64,000 nt of DNA. Origin: Nocardia jejuensis NBRC 103114 (GTDB lineage Bacteria; Actinomycetota; Actinomycetes; Mycobacteriales; Mycobacteriaceae). Below, one piece after another: positions 1 to 18,065 of the stretch. The notes beneath the pieces are model-generated. The model saw only the letters and a program-made list of their open reading frames with translations. It had not been told where the DNA came from and ran no database searches. The DNA lies in assembly GCF_001613145.1 (NCBI RefSeq), contig NZ_BDBU01000023.1, positions 239,371 to 303,370 on the forward strand, written 5' to 3'. Position 1 is the stretch's first letter. Every line of letters begins with the position of its first letter. Position numbers and translations under genes: made by a program.

Positions 1-1095
1 CACATACTCGGCCAACCCCCGGAACGGCGTGCCGATCGTGACCGGCCGGTCAGGCGAGAGCTCCGTGGAATTGGCGAAGATGGTGGCTTCGGTGGGGCCG
101 TACCCGTTCACCACGATCCTGGTACGGCCTTCGGCGATCGGAATCGCCCAGCGCCGCACCAGATCCGGTGGCACCGCCTCGCCACCGGCGACGACCACCC
201 GTACGGTGTCCAGTCCGGCCGGATCGACGGAGTTCAGCACCGAGGGCGTGATCAGCATGTGCGTCACTCGCTCACGGCGAAGGAGCGCGGCCAGATCCTC
301 GCCGCCGTAAATCGTCGGCGCGGCGATCACCAGGGTCGCGGCCGCGCCGATCGCGAGCAGCAGCTCACCGACCGAGATGTCGAACGAGGGTGAGACGAAG
401 TGCAGCACACGGGAATCTGCCGCGGCCAGGAACCTCTCGCGTTGTTCGCCGCAGAACACGGAGACACCGGCCTGGCTGACCACCACGCCCTTGGGCTTAC
501 CGGTGGAACCCGAGGTGTAGATGACGTACGCCGGATGGCCGGCGCGCAGGGGTCGCACCCGGTCGGTGGAGGTGATCAGCTCGGCCGGATACGCGGCGAG
601 CGTCGTCGACCCGTCGTAAGCGTCGATCGCCAGCCACTCCACCACCCCGGGAAGCGATTCGCGTACCGCGTCGACGGTGAGGCCCAGGACAGCTCCGGAA
701 TCGGTGACCATGTGCGCGACGCGATCGGCCGGATATCGAGGATCCACGGGGACGAATCCGGCGCCGGTCTTGGCGACGGCCCACACCGCGAGCACCGATT
801 CGATCGAGCGCGCGATTCCCACCGCGACCAGGTCTTCGGGACCGACACCACGCTCGATCAGCAACCGCGCCAATCGATTCGAGCGCTCGTCGAGCTCCGC
901 GTAGGTCAGCGAGCCCAAGGTGCGGTTCTCGTCACCGAAGACCAGGGCGGTCGCCAGCGGATCGGCCTCGACCGCCGCGGCCATGAACTGCGGCAGGGTC
1001 GTGACCCGCTGAGTGCGGGTTCGCGTGGGGCGGCGGCGGTCCCGCGCTGTCCCGATCACGGCGTCGCCTACGGCATTGTCCTCACCCCGGAGCAT
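1..1095 (-). CDS. Nonribosomal peptide synthetase, N-terminal A domain (truncated by window edge)
   Basis: Only the first 365 codons are present; the gene runs off the left edge. The visible part is one adenylation domain, which activates an amino acid as aminoacyl-AMP for loading on a carrier protein. Core motifs seen in order: A1-like LTYAELDERSNRLA, A2 KTGAGFVPVDPRYP, A3 YVIYTSGSTGKPKG, A4 FDISVGE, A5 NGYGPTEATI. No condensation domain precedes it, so it most likely completes the module whose C domain ends the upstream NRPS gene (1302-10709). My reading of specificity positions against GrsA is D-I-G-L-V-A-G-I-F, for which I assign no substrate. The ATG at 1095 follows an in-frame stop and the ribosome site GAGGGGAAGAG, so the start is well fixed. 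Confidence 0.93.
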   Translation of the reverse strand, partial: MLRGEDNAVGDAVIGTARDRRRPTRTRTQRVTTLPQFMAAAVEADPLATALVFGDENRTLGSLTYAELDERSNRLARLLIERGVGPEDLVAVGIARSIESVLAVWAVAKTGAGFVPVDPRYPADRVAHMVTDSGAVLGLTVDAVRESLPGVVEWLAIDAYDGSTTLAAYPAELITSTDRVRPLRAGHPAYVIYTSGSTGKPKGVVVSQAGVSVFCGEQRERFLAAADSRVLHFVSPSFDISVGELLLAIGAAATLVIAAPTIYGGEDLAALLRRERVTHMLITPSVLNSVDPAGLDTVRVVVAGGEAVPPDLVRRWAIPIAEGRTRIVVNGYGPTEATIFANSTELSPDRPVTIGTPFRGLAEYV

Positions 1096-1301
1096 GCGAC
1101 GCTCTTCCCCTCACCGTTCGACACAAAGAAAATCTGCGCCCTGGAGAGCGCAAGACAATCTAGGCCGAATGCGACATTTCGACAAGGGTTCATTTCAGAA
1201 GGTTGCCCGGCTTTTGCCGTGTGTTCACTCCCCGCGGTCCGATTGGACATCCGAAGGGTGGGCGCCTCACCGCGCCCACCGTCCGAACTGCGGTTATACC
1301 T

Positions 1302-10709
<9,408 letters not shown>

Positions 10710-10816
10710 TCGAACTCGTCACCTCTCGCAATCCATCAGGTCGCAAGTCCGAGCGAATTCGGTTCCCCACCCAACGGTCTGAAATTCTGGTCGTCGGAGG
10801 ACTTGCGGTCCGAGCA

Positions 10817-10822
10817 ATCCTA
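10817..10822 (-). promoter_or_regulatory. Possible -10 element of the NRPS promoter
   Basis: On the minus strand the hexamer TAGGAT lies within TATAGGAT about 108 bp before the NRPS start codon. No convincing -35 element was found, so this is only a candidate for the start of a roughly 100-nt leader. Confidence 0.25.
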
Positions 10823-10932
10823 TACGGGGTAGCTGTGCGGCCGAGACCGCCCGAGCTCCCTTGACCCATCGCCGCGGGGGTGCGCGGATGTTGCAGAGAA
10901 CACCCTTTCAGGTGACGCACACCACACTTTCG

Positions 10933-10944
10933 TACTGGCCAGTA
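10933..10944. promoter_or_regulatory. 12-bp perfect palindrome upstream of the NRPS gene
   Basis: TACTGGCCAGTA is a perfect palindrome two bases past the stop of the regulator gene and about 225 bp upstream of the NRPS start. It sits between the likely pathway regulator and its likely target, so it may be an operator. This is inference from position and symmetry only. Confidence 0.35.
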
Positions 10945-10946
10945 TC

Positions 10947-11942
10947 TCAGAGCCAGCCGCGGCGAGTGGCCTGAACTCCGGCCTGAAAGCGCGTGCTGGC
11001 GCCGAGCCGCTCGAGCAGACTCGCGGTCCGTCGCACGACCGTGCGCCGGGACAGACCGAGGCGGCGGGCGATGGTGTCGTCGGTCGCGCCCATGCTCATC
11101 AGGGTCAGGATGGCCTTGTCCCGCTCGTCCAATGCCTCGGACGGGTTGACCGAGATCGGAGTGGCCATGGACCACAGCGAATCGAAGGTCTTGACCAGCA
11201 GATCCAGTGTGGGAGAAGGGCCGACGCGCACACCCATGGGATCGCCGCGGCGCTCGTCGGTGTGCAGCACCAGAACCGCGCGGCGATCGTCCGCCACGAT
11301 CAGCTTCATGGGCGGATCGGGCAGGGTGCGCGCCTGGGCGCCGGCCGCGTTGGTGGCCAGCACGTGCCGCAGCCGTTCCGCGTCCTGGTAGATGGTCTCC
11401 TGATACAGCGTGCGGTAGTCGATGCCCGAGGTGATGCGCGAGCTCTTGAGCTCGAACATGCGCTCCTCGGTCTCCACATCCGACAGGAACGGTCCGCGTT
11501 CGACCACCTTCACGCAGCTGTGCGCGGTGTGCTGCAGATCCTCGAAGTCCGCCAGGAGTTGACGACGTTCGTAGACGGCCACCACCGCGCCGTCGGCGTC
11601 GGTGGTGCGCCGGACCGAACGGAAGGTCTCGCCCAGGCGCGCGGCAGCGGACTGCATGCGCACCAGATCGTGGTTGCGGCGTCGAGTCTCGGCCTCGGAC
11701 AGGGCTTCCGGCGCGTGCGCGTCCCAGCGCACGATGCCGGTCGATTCGGTGAGCCGGACCGCGGCCTCGAGATGGCAGAGCATTTCCAGTGCGGCCTCGG
11801 CCACTCGTGGCGCGCTGCCCAGTCGCTCGGCCACTTCGACGGCGGTGGATCGCGGATGCGCGATCAGCACCGCGTACGCGCGGCCGTGTAGGGAGGTGGG
11901 GTCGAACAGGTCATCCAGCGTCGTCACCGCACCCACCGGCAT
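10947..11942 (-). CDS. LuxR-type C-terminal HTH regulator, likely controlling the NRPS genes
   Basis: About 331 residues from ATG 11942. The C-terminus carries a LuxR/GerE-type HTH (LDERDKAILTLMSMGATDDT, then IARRLGLSRRTVVRRTASLL). The N-terminal about 80 residues look like a TrmB-like winged HTH (VLIAHPRSTAVEVAERLGSA). The middle region has no motif I recognise. An in-frame ATG at 12041 would overlap the 3' end of the M23 peptidase gene by 55 bp and add a low-complexity tail, so the internal ATG, 45 bp past that stop, is preferred; its ribosome site is weak. The gene is on the same strand as, and 237 bp upstream of, the NRPS. Regulation of the NRPS is inferred from position. Confidence 0.8.
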   Translation of the reverse strand: MPVGAVTTLDDLFDPTSLHGRAYAVLIAHPRSTAVEVAERLGSAPRVAEAALEMLCHLEAAVRLTESTGIVRWDAHAPEALSEAETRRRNHDLVRMQSAAARLGETFRSVRRTTDADGAVVAVYERRQLLADFEDLQHTAHSCVKVVERGPFLSDVETEERMFELKSSRITSGIDYRTLYQETIYQDAERLRHVLATNAAGAQARTLPDPPMKLIVADDRRAVLVLHTDERRGDPMGVRVGPSPTLDLLVKTFDSLWSMATPISVNPSEALDERDKAILTLMSMGATDDTIARRLGLSRRTVVRRTASLLERLGASTRFQAGVQATRRGWL

Positions 11943-11986
11943 GCGCCGATCCGGGAATCGCCCGTTCGAAGGTGCCGGTGAGCGCT

Positions 11987-12823
11987 CTACTGGTCCGGTC
12001 CCCACTGCTGCTGCATGAGGACGCCCTTGCTGGCCAGCCATGGCAATGGATCCATCTTGCTTCCGGCGGCGTCCCAGATCTCCAGGTGCAGGTGGGGACC
12101 TGTGGAATTGCCGCGATTTCCGACACTGGCGATCACATCGCCGGTATTGACGCGCTGGCCGGCGGTGACGTACATGTCGTTCACGTGGCCGTAGACAGCG
12201 GTGGTGCCATCGTCCTGCAGGACGCGGACCCAGAGTCCGAATCCGGACGCCGGGCCGGCCTCGACCACGGTGCCGCCCATGACCGAGTGGATCGGAGTGC
12301 CGATCGCGTCGGCGAAGTCGATGCCGTAGTGCATTGCGCCCCAGCGCATTCCGAAGGTGGAGCTGATGACCGCGTCCGAGACGGGGCGGACGGCGGCGGC
12401 GGGGGCGAACTGCTGCTGCAGGTCCTTGAGGGTCTTCTCGGCCTGTGCGAGCGGACCCGACACCTCGGGCGGCAGATTCTGCAGACCGAAGGGCGCGGGT
12501 GCGGCGGCGACCGGAGCGGCGCCGGCGACCGGAGCGGCCTGGGCCTCGGGGGCCGGAGCGGCGACCTCGGCGGCCTGCTTGAACGTCTGCGACGAATCCT
12601 GCAGGGCGACTTCGGAACCGATCGACTTCTCGTCGTGATTCGGCAGCAGCGGTGCGGCGTGCGCGAGCGCGGGAACCAGCTGCGACGCGGTGCCGATGAG
12701 CGCACCCGCGGCGACCGCGGCCGAGGCCACGACCTTCACGCGGTCGACGGCGCTCGATTCGGCCCGATGCCGTCTGCGCGAGGGGGTGCCAGCATTGCCG
12801 CCGGAATCACCGAGCAAATCCAT
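11987..12823 (-). CDS. Secreted M23 family metallopeptidase (LytM-type)
   Basis: About 278 residues. Starting at MDLLGDSGGNAG, the N-terminus has a basic stretch (RRRHR) and a hydrophobic segment ending ALAHA, consistent with export. A Pro/Ala-rich linker precedes a C-terminal LytM fold with zinc motif elements MHYGIDFADAIG (HxxxD) and GPHLHLEIWD (HxH). The family cleaves peptidoglycan cross-bridges, acting in the envelope. An in-frame extension to 13216 would run through the upstream region and overlap the divergent nitronate monooxygenase gene, so it was rejected. Divergent from that gene; the intervening region may hold both promoters. Confidence 0.88.
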   Translation of the reverse strand: MDLLGDSGGNAGTPSRRRHRAESSAVDRVKVVASAAVAAGALIGTASQLVPALAHAAPLLPNHDEKSIGSEVALQDSSQTFKQAAEVAAPAPEAQAAPVAGAAPVAAAPAPFGLQNLPPEVSGPLAQAEKTLKDLQQQFAPAAAVRPVSDAVISSTFGMRWGAMHYGIDFADAIGTPIHSVMGGTVVEAGPASGFGLWVRVLQDDGTTAVYGHVNDMYVTAGQRVNTGDVIASVGNRGNSTGPHLHLEIWDAAGSKMDPLPWLASKGVLMQQQWGPDQ

Positions 12824-13016
12824 AACCGAGACTGAGTTCGCGGTCTCTCTGTGGTGCGGCAAAGCTCGTCCTAGCGTTCGGTGGTTCCGGTAACGATTCG
12901 GCATCGCTGTGATGGAAACAGTACTCGCTCGTGACCATTCCGCAACCTTTTCTGACATAACACCAGGTCGCAAATATGAACCCTTGATCACGAAGGGTAA
13001 CCCCGAGCGCACACTG

Positions 13017-14066
13017 ATGGGCATGGTTCTGGATGAGCTGGGTACCCCCATTGTTCTAGCGCCCATGGCCGGCGGTCCGTCGACGCCGGAACTGGCCGCC
13101 GCCGTCTCCGACGCGGGCGGGCTGGGATTCATCGCCGCCGGATATCTGTCCGCGGCCGATCTCGGCGATCGCATCGAGCGCACCCGCGCCCTCACCTCCG
13201 CGCCGTTCGGCGTCAATCTCTTCTATCCGTCCGCGCCCAGCCCCACCGAGACGTTCGGCGCGTACGTCACCGATCTGGCGCGGGAGTTCCCGGTCGGCGA
13301 ACCGCGCTACGACTCCGACGACTGGGACGCGAAGCTGGACCTGCTCACCGCCGCACCGGTTCCGGTGGTGTCGTGCACCTTCGGCTGCCCGTCCGCGCCC
13401 GAGATCACCCGGCTGCACGCGGCCGGTTCCGAGGTGTGGGTGACCGTCACCTCGGTGGCGGAGGCGAAATACGCGGTGGAGGCGGGAGCGGACGCGCTCA
13501 TCGCCCAGGGCTCCGAGGCGGGCGGACATCGCGGCACCTTCGCCGACCGTCCCGCCGACGACCTCACCGACCCCCTGGGGCTGCTGGCCCTGGTACAGCT
13601 GCTGACCGCCGCGGTGCACACGCCCATCGTGGCGACCGGCGGCATCACCACGGGCGCGGGCCTGGCCGCGGCGCTGAGCGCGGGAGCCGCCGCGGCACAG
13701 ATCGGCACGGCCTTCCTGCGCTGCCCGGAGGCCGGAACCGCGCCGCTGCTGCGCGATGCCATCACCCTGGACACCCCCACCATGCTCACCCGCGCCTTCA
13801 CCGGCCGCCGGGCGCGCGGGCTGCGCAATCTCTTCATGCTCGAGCATCCGGACGCACCGGCCGCCTACCCGGAAATCCATTACGCCACCGGACCTTTGCG
13901 GGCCGCCGCGCGAACCGAGGGCAACGCCGACGCGGTGAATCTCTGGGCAGGTCAAGCGCATTCACTCGCCCCCGAGCTACCGGCAGGCGAGCTGGTCCGG
14001 CAACTGTCGGAATCCGCGAAAGATGCTCTGAAAAGGGCACTTTCGATTCGAATTCAGGGTTGTTGA
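13017..14066 (+). CDS. Nitronate monooxygenase (2-nitropropane dioxygenase) family protein
   Basis: About 349 residues; FMN-dependent TIM-barrel family that oxidises alkyl nitronates, although many members have unknown substrates. Seen: N-terminal PIVLAPMAGGPSTPELAAAV, central GADALIAQGSEAGGHRG (phosphate-binding and family signature) and TPIVATGGITTGAGLAAAL (FMN phosphate site). These match the NMO fold along its length. ATG 13017 or 13023 is preferred over ATG 12909/12912, because the upstream codons resemble no family member and overlap the divergent promoter region. It ends 60 bp before the SCO5389-family gene, with a promoter-like TTGACA between them, so the two may be transcribed separately. 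Confidence 0.88.
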   Translation: MGMVLDELGTPIVLAPMAGGPSTPELAAAVSDAGGLGFIAAGYLSAADLGDRIERTRALTSAPFGVNLFYPSAPSPTETFGAYVTDLAREFPVGEPRYDSDDWDAKLDLLTAAPVPVVSCTFGCPSAPEITRLHAAGSEVWVTVTSVAEAKYAVEAGADALIAQGSEAGGHRGTFADRPADDLTDPLGLLALVQLLTAAVHTPIVATGGITTGAGLAAALSAGAAAAQIGTAFLRCPEAGTAPLLRDAITLDTPTMLTRAFTGRRARGLRNLFMLEHPDAPAAYPEIHYATGPLRAAARTEGNADAVNLWAGQAHSLAPELPAGELVRQLSESAKDALKRALSIRIQGC

Positions 14067-14112
14067 CAACGTTTTTCGTTTAGAATTCGGGCGTACATCA
14101 TTCCGCCATCCC

Positions 14113-14119
14113 ATGAGGA
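14113..14119 (+). promoter_or_regulatory. Ribosome binding site of the SCO5389-family gene
   Basis: AGGAGAG lies 7 bp before ATG 14127, one of the strongest anti-16S matches in the window, and it fixes that start. Confidence 0.7.
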
Positions 14120-14126
14120 GAGCGAT

Positions 14127-14519
14127 ATGTCACTCGACGTACCCACCGCACTACTCGAGCGTGCCGAACGTGGTGAAGTCAGCGACGACGAGTTCGTCGA
14201 ATGTGTCCGTAACTCATTGCCCTACGCGTATGAGGTAGTGGCCCGGGTGGCGGCCGACTTGCATTCCGGCACAGAGGAATACGCGGACAATCTGGTCCCG
14301 CCGCCGGACGAGACCGCGCGCGGGCAGCTGCTGCGCGCAATGGCGTCCGACTCCATTCGCGCCGGTCTGGAACGACATTTCGGCATCAAGATCGCCTTCC
14401 AGAACTGCCATCGCGTGGCGGCGTTCCCGCTCTCGGCCGTCGGCGGCGATACCTACAGCACCTTCATCTCCACCCGCGCTCAGCTGCTGAACCAGAGCCC
14501 CGAGCTCCGCAACTGCTGA
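14127..14519 (+). CDS. SCO5389 family protein (conserved actinobacterial protein)
   Basis: 130 residues, compact and acidic, with no signal peptide or membrane segment. The conserved core PPPDETARGQLLRAMASD, HFGIKIAFQNCHRVA and the C-terminal RAQLLNQSPELR are, from memory, hallmarks of the SCO5389 family found across Actinobacteria. No biochemical role is established that I can name. Preceded by a strong ribosome site and followed by a hairpin terminator shared with the convergent kinase gene. Confidence 0.85.
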   Translation: MSLDVPTALLERAERGEVSDDEFVECVRNSLPYAYEVVARVAADLHSGTEEYADNLVPPPDETARGQLLRAMASDSIRAGLERHFGIKIAFQNCHRVAAFPLSAVGGDTYSTFISTRAQLLNQSPELRNC

Positions 14520-14542
14520 AACCTGTTTCCTGAGCACGCCAT

Positions 14543-14569
14543 CGGCGCGACCGTAACCCGGTCGCGCCG
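14543..14569. terminator. Hairpin terminator between convergent genes
   Basis: Ten-base arms CGGCGCGACC and GGTCGCGCCG flank a 7-nt loop, between the stop of the SCO5389-family gene and the stop of the convergent kinase gene. There is no U-tract, which is usual for high-GC actinobacteria. Confidence 0.75.
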
Positions 14570-14587
14570 TTCGCGTTCGCGGCTGGA

Positions 14588-16093
14588 CTACCGGCGCACG
14601 GCCTTGAATCGCTTGACCTCGCGGACGGTGTAGTAGACGCAGACCACGAAGGGTGAGGTGAACAGGAACGCAGCGGCCACCGTCGCGATGATGTCGCTCG
14701 CCGAGTTGTGGCGAGCGTTGAAGGTCTCGGTGACCGCGACCGCCGTCGTCATCCCGAACAGCAACAGGCCCAGCGCCAACAGGATCCACACCAGCGGTCG
14801 CCAGGGCTGGATGCGTGGCGCGACCTCCGGTTTGCGGTAGCCGGCGAAACTCATATCGATCGATCCGCTGCCACCCGGAGCCGGAGCACCGTTGCGTGGA
14901 ATCGGGCCACTACCGCGCGGAGCCGGAATCGGACTACTACCGCGCGGAGCCGGAATCGGACTACTACCGTAAGGAGCCGGAACAGGTCCACCACCGTACG
15001 GCGACTGACCACCGTTGCGCGCAATCGGTCCGCTGTTCCTCGAGACCGGACCGCCATGCCCCGAGACCGGACCGCTGTGCGACGGACCGCCCGAATATCC
15101 GGGGGCCGCAGGCCGGGTGGACGTTGCCGCGCTGTGCATTCCGACCGGCGGCGGCGTCATCGGAATCGCGGGTTGCGACACCGGACCGGACCCGTAGGCC
15201 CGCACCGGCGTACCGTCCCGCCCGCTCGGCGGAGCCGCCCGATCGATCGGTGGTGGCGTATAGGCCGCCGAACCACCCCCGCGAAGCGCGGTGGCGGCGT
15301 CCGAGGCCAGCTCGCCCGCGCTGTTGTACCGGCGGCCCGGGTCTTTCGCCATTCCGCGCGCGATCACCGCGTCCAGCGCGGCGGGAACCAACCGGCTGTG
15401 ATCGCTCGCGCGCGGCGGCGGGGCGGTGAGGTGCGCGGCCATCTGCTGCGCCGGATTGGTCTGCGCGAAGGGCCTTTTCCCGGTGAGGCATTCGAAAAGC
15501 AGGCAGGCCAGCGAGTAGACGTCCGAGCGCAGATCGTCCTCCACACCGGCGAAACGCTCGGGTGCCATGTAGGCGTAGGTCCCGACCGCGATCCCGGTGG
15601 AGGTCAGACTCGACTGGCCGATACCGCGGGCGATGCCGAAGTCGATCAGGTACGCGTAGCCGCTGGGCAGCGTCAAGACGTTGGAGGGCTTCACATCTCG
15701 ATGAATGAGCCCGGCCTTGTGCGCCACGTCCAGCGCCTCGGCGATCTGCCCGAGCAGGTCGACGGCGCGGGCGGGGGTCAGCGCGCCCGTCCGGTCCAGG
15801 ATCTTGCCCAGGTCCGACCCGTCCACCAGCTCCATATCGATGAAGAGCCGGCCGTCGAGTTCGCCGAACGAGTGGATCGGCACCACGTGCGGGCCGCGCA
15901 ACCGGGCGGCAAGCCTGGCCTCGCGCTCGAAGCGCCGCCGGTAGTCCTGGTCCGAGGCCAGCTCGGACGGCAGCAGTTTGAGTGCGACCTCGCGCTCCAG
16001 AATGCTGTCCTCGGCCAGCCACACCTGCCCCATGCCGCCGCGCCCGAGCAGCTTCACGAGTCGATAGTGACCGAGTTCGCCGTCCCCCGGCAC
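14588..16093 (-). CDS. PknB-type Ser/Thr protein kinase with two C-terminal membrane segments
   Basis: 501 residues. The kinase domain spans about 1-270 with every key residue: glycine loop GRGGMGQV (17-24), ATP lysine K39, HRDVKPSN (131-138), DFG (151-153), APE (177-179). A long Gly/Pro/Ser linker follows (about 275-410), containing a tandem repeat (see 14904-14999). Two hydrophobic helices end the protein (PLVWILLALGLLLFGM and IIATVAAAFLFTSPFVV). There is no PASTA or other extracytoplasmic sensor domain, so this is not a PknB orthologue; input is probably cytoplasmic or through the membrane hairpin. The start is GTG 16093, with GGGAGG five bases upstream. Confidence 0.93.
   Translation of the reverse strand: MPGDGELGHYRLVKLLGRGGMGQVWLAEDSILEREVALKLLPSELASDQDYRRRFEREARLAARLRGPHVVPIHSFGELDGRLFIDMELVDGSDLGKILDRTGALTPARAVDLLGQIAEALDVAHKAGLIHRDVKPSNVLTLPSGYAYLIDFGIARGIGQSSLTSTGIAVGTYAYMAPERFAGVEDDLRSDVYSLACLLFECLTGKRPFAQTNPAQQMAAHLTAPPPRASDHSRLVPAALDAVIARGMAKDPGRRYNSAGELASDAATALRGGGSAAYTPPPIDRAAPPSGRDGTPVRAYGSGPVSQPAIPMTPPPVGMHSAATSTRPAAPGYSGGPSHSGPVSGHGGPVSRNSGPIARNGGQSPYGGGPVPAPYGSSPIPAPRGSSPIPAPRGSGPIPRNGAPAPGGSGSIDMSFAGYRKPEVAPRIQPWRPLVWILLALGLLLFGMTTAVAVTETFNARHNSASDIIATVAAAFLFTSPFVVCVYYTVREVKRFKAVRR
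14904..14999. repeat. 27-bp in-frame tandem repeat in the kinase linker
   Basis: Units begin at 14904, 14931 and 14958, with a partial fourth at 14985. Units 1 and 2 differ at only two positions; unit 3 is diverged. The coding strand reads SSPIPAPRG repeats. A 27-bp period keeps the frame, so copy number can vary without breaking the kinase. Confidence 0.85.
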
Positions 16094-16310
16094 ATGCCCT
16101 CCCAGATCCGATCCTCAGCATGCGAATTTCCGGCATGTGAGGTGCTCAGCATACGACGCGGGGTCCGACAACACACCAGGCCCGAACGCGTCCCGCCATA
16201 CCTATCGGCCGGTCACGCCCGGGGTGTGCGACGAGAATTAATCAAGAATTCGCTGGCCACCGGCAGTGTCGGATTGCTTACGCAACCTGGGTGCAGCAAC
16301 ATCCGGGTGC

Positions 16311-18014
16311 ATGCCGTCGAATCCGCTGAACCCCGCCGGAGACGTTCCGGACACCGGGATTCCCGCCCCGCTCGCCGCCGCGATGACCATGGCCGAGCAA
16401 CACGAGTGGCATCGCGCGAACCTGCGCCGCCATCGGGTCTCGCGGCGCAATTTCCTGCGCGGGTCGGCAGCGGCGGCCGCCGTGGCCGCGGTGGGTGCGT
16501 CCCCCTTCGTCACCCGGGCCTACGCGGAGGACGCACAGCTGTCGGTGGCGGGCAGGCATGTGGGTTTCGGCGCGGATTCGACCAGCCAGCTCCGGTTCGC
16601 GGCTCAGCTCTCGCGCAACCCCAAGGACAATCGGGTGTTCCTGGATCACGGGCCGACACCCGCGCTGGGCGGCACCGCCGAGGCCGAGGTGCGCAATCTG
16701 GTCACCCAGATCCCCGACAGTGACGGCGGCATCCTGTCGGCCGAACAGTTTTACGCGCACGTGCCGGTGGACGGACTGCCCGCACGACTGCCGCACTTCT
16801 ACCGATGGCGCACCTCCGACGGCTTCACCAGCGATATCCGCTCGGCCGCGCCCGCGATGGGGTCGGCGCGAAACGCGGTGCTGCCCTTCCGCTTCACCAT
16901 GATGGGCGATCAGGGCACCGACGACACACCCGCCATGCCCGCCGGTCTCGCGCCCGGCGACTACGACGACCGCTATTACAAGCCGGACAACGATCCGACC
17001 GCGCCGCACGCCGCCAACGTGATGCGCCAGATCGCCGACAGCCGACCGGATTTCCATGTGCTGGCCGGCGACATCGCCTACGCCGACCCGTCCGGAGCGG
17101 GCAAGAACCCGCAGTTCGTCCCGTCCGGCGGCAAGCTCTCGGGCGGCTTCGACAAGTTCAATCCGTATGTGTGGGACGTGTATTTCGGCGCGATCGAATC
17201 CAGCGCCTCGGTCACGCCGTGGATGTTCGCCACCGGCAATCACGATATGGAAGCCGCCTACGGCACGCACGGTTACGGCGGACACCTTGCGCGCCTGGAT
17301 CTTCCGGGCAACGGTCCGACGGGCTGCCCATCGGCGTACTCGTTCACCTACGGCAACGTGGCGGTGCTGTCGCTGGACGCCAACGACATCTCCTACGAGA
17401 TCCGCGCCAACTTCGGCTACTCGGGCGATGCCCAAACCAGCTGGGTGGAGCGCACTCTCGCGGCCTACCGCGCCGACCCGAACATCGATTTCATCGTGTG
17501 CTTCTTCCACCACTGCGCGTACTCGACCACCGATTCGCATGCCAGTGACGGTGGCGTTCGCGAGGCCTGGTGCGCGCTGTTCGACCGCTATCAGGTGGAT
17601 CTGGTGCTGCAGGGGCACAATCACATCTTCGAGCGCACCGATCCGATCCGCGGCGGTCAGGCAGCCAAACCGGCACTGGACAATTCGATCGTCTACCCGC
17701 GCACCGACGGGACCGTCTACTACACGGTCGGGGGCGGCGGACGGCCGCGCTACGGCTTCCAACCCGGATCGCCCGAGACCTATCGCGGCAATGTGGCTGC
17801 CGACACCACGGTTCCGAACAGCTATGTCTGGACGCGCGACGGATCCAAACAGGACGAGGCCGCGCCGTGGTCGCGGGTGCGCTTCCGCAACTACTCGTTC
17901 CTGCGAGTGGATGTGCGCCCCGGCTTCTTCTCCAGCGAGATGGATGTGGTGGCGGTGGACGAATACGGCCGCGAGTTCGACAAACTCACCTATCGCCGCG
18001 AAGTCCGCGCATAG
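16311..18014 (+). CDS. Tat-exported purple acid phosphatase-like metallophosphoesterase
   Basis: About 567 residues. A twin-arginine signal (VSRRNFLRG followed by an Ala-rich core and RAYA) lies about 40 residues in, so the protein should be exported folded. A fibronectin-III-like N-terminal domain is followed by the dimetal phosphoesterase core: MMGDQG, GDIAYADP, TGNHDME, FFHHCAYS and GHNHIFERT, the five conserved blocks of purple acid phosphatases. Predicted to release phosphate from organic phosphomonoesters outside the membrane. ATG 16311 was preferred to an in-frame GTG at 16266 because it gives a normal Tat leader; neither has a strong ribosome site. Confidence 0.9.
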   Translation: MPSNPLNPAGDVPDTGIPAPLAAAMTMAEQHEWHRANLRRHRVSRRNFLRGSAAAAAVAAVGASPFVTRAYAEDAQLSVAGRHVGFGADSTSQLRFAAQLSRNPKDNRVFLDHGPTPALGGTAEAEVRNLVTQIPDSDGGILSAEQFYAHVPVDGLPARLPHFYRWRTSDGFTSDIRSAAPAMGSARNAVLPFRFTMMGDQGTDDTPAMPAGLAPGDYDDRYYKPDNDPTAPHAANVMRQIADSRPDFHVLAGDIAYADPSGAGKNPQFVPSGGKLSGGFDKFNPYVWDVYFGAIESSASVTPWMFATGNHDMEAAYGTHGYGGHLARLDLPGNGPTGCPSAYSFTYGNVAVLSLDANDISYEIRANFGYSGDAQTSWVERTLAAYRADPNIDFIVCFFHHCAYSTTDSHASDGGVREAWCALFDRYQVDLVLQGHNHIFERTDPIRGGQAAKPALDNSIVYPRTDGTVYYTVGGGGRPRYGFQPGSPETYRGNVAADTTVPNSYVWTRDGSKQDEAAPWSRVRFRNYSFLRVDVRPGFFSSEMDVVAVDEYGREFDKLTYRREVRA

Positions 18015-18065
18015 TCGTATTCTGCTCGCATCACCACTTTTTCGCCGTATCGCTCAGGGGGACCC

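Noticed and set aside
12824..13016. Possible ydaO/c-di-AMP riboswitch before the M23 peptidase gene
   Set aside because: Such riboswitches occur before actinobacterial cell-wall hydrolases, but I could not find the conserved blocks here.
12824..13216. N-terminal extension of the M23 peptidase frame
   Set aside because: It would overlap the divergent nitronate monooxygenase gene and bury the signal peptide more than 130 residues in.
14904..14999. Short regularly spaced repeats resembling a CRISPR
   Set aside because: The repeats are contiguous, in frame and without unique spacers; they encode a Pro/Ser linker. No CRISPR array or cas gene was seen in the window.
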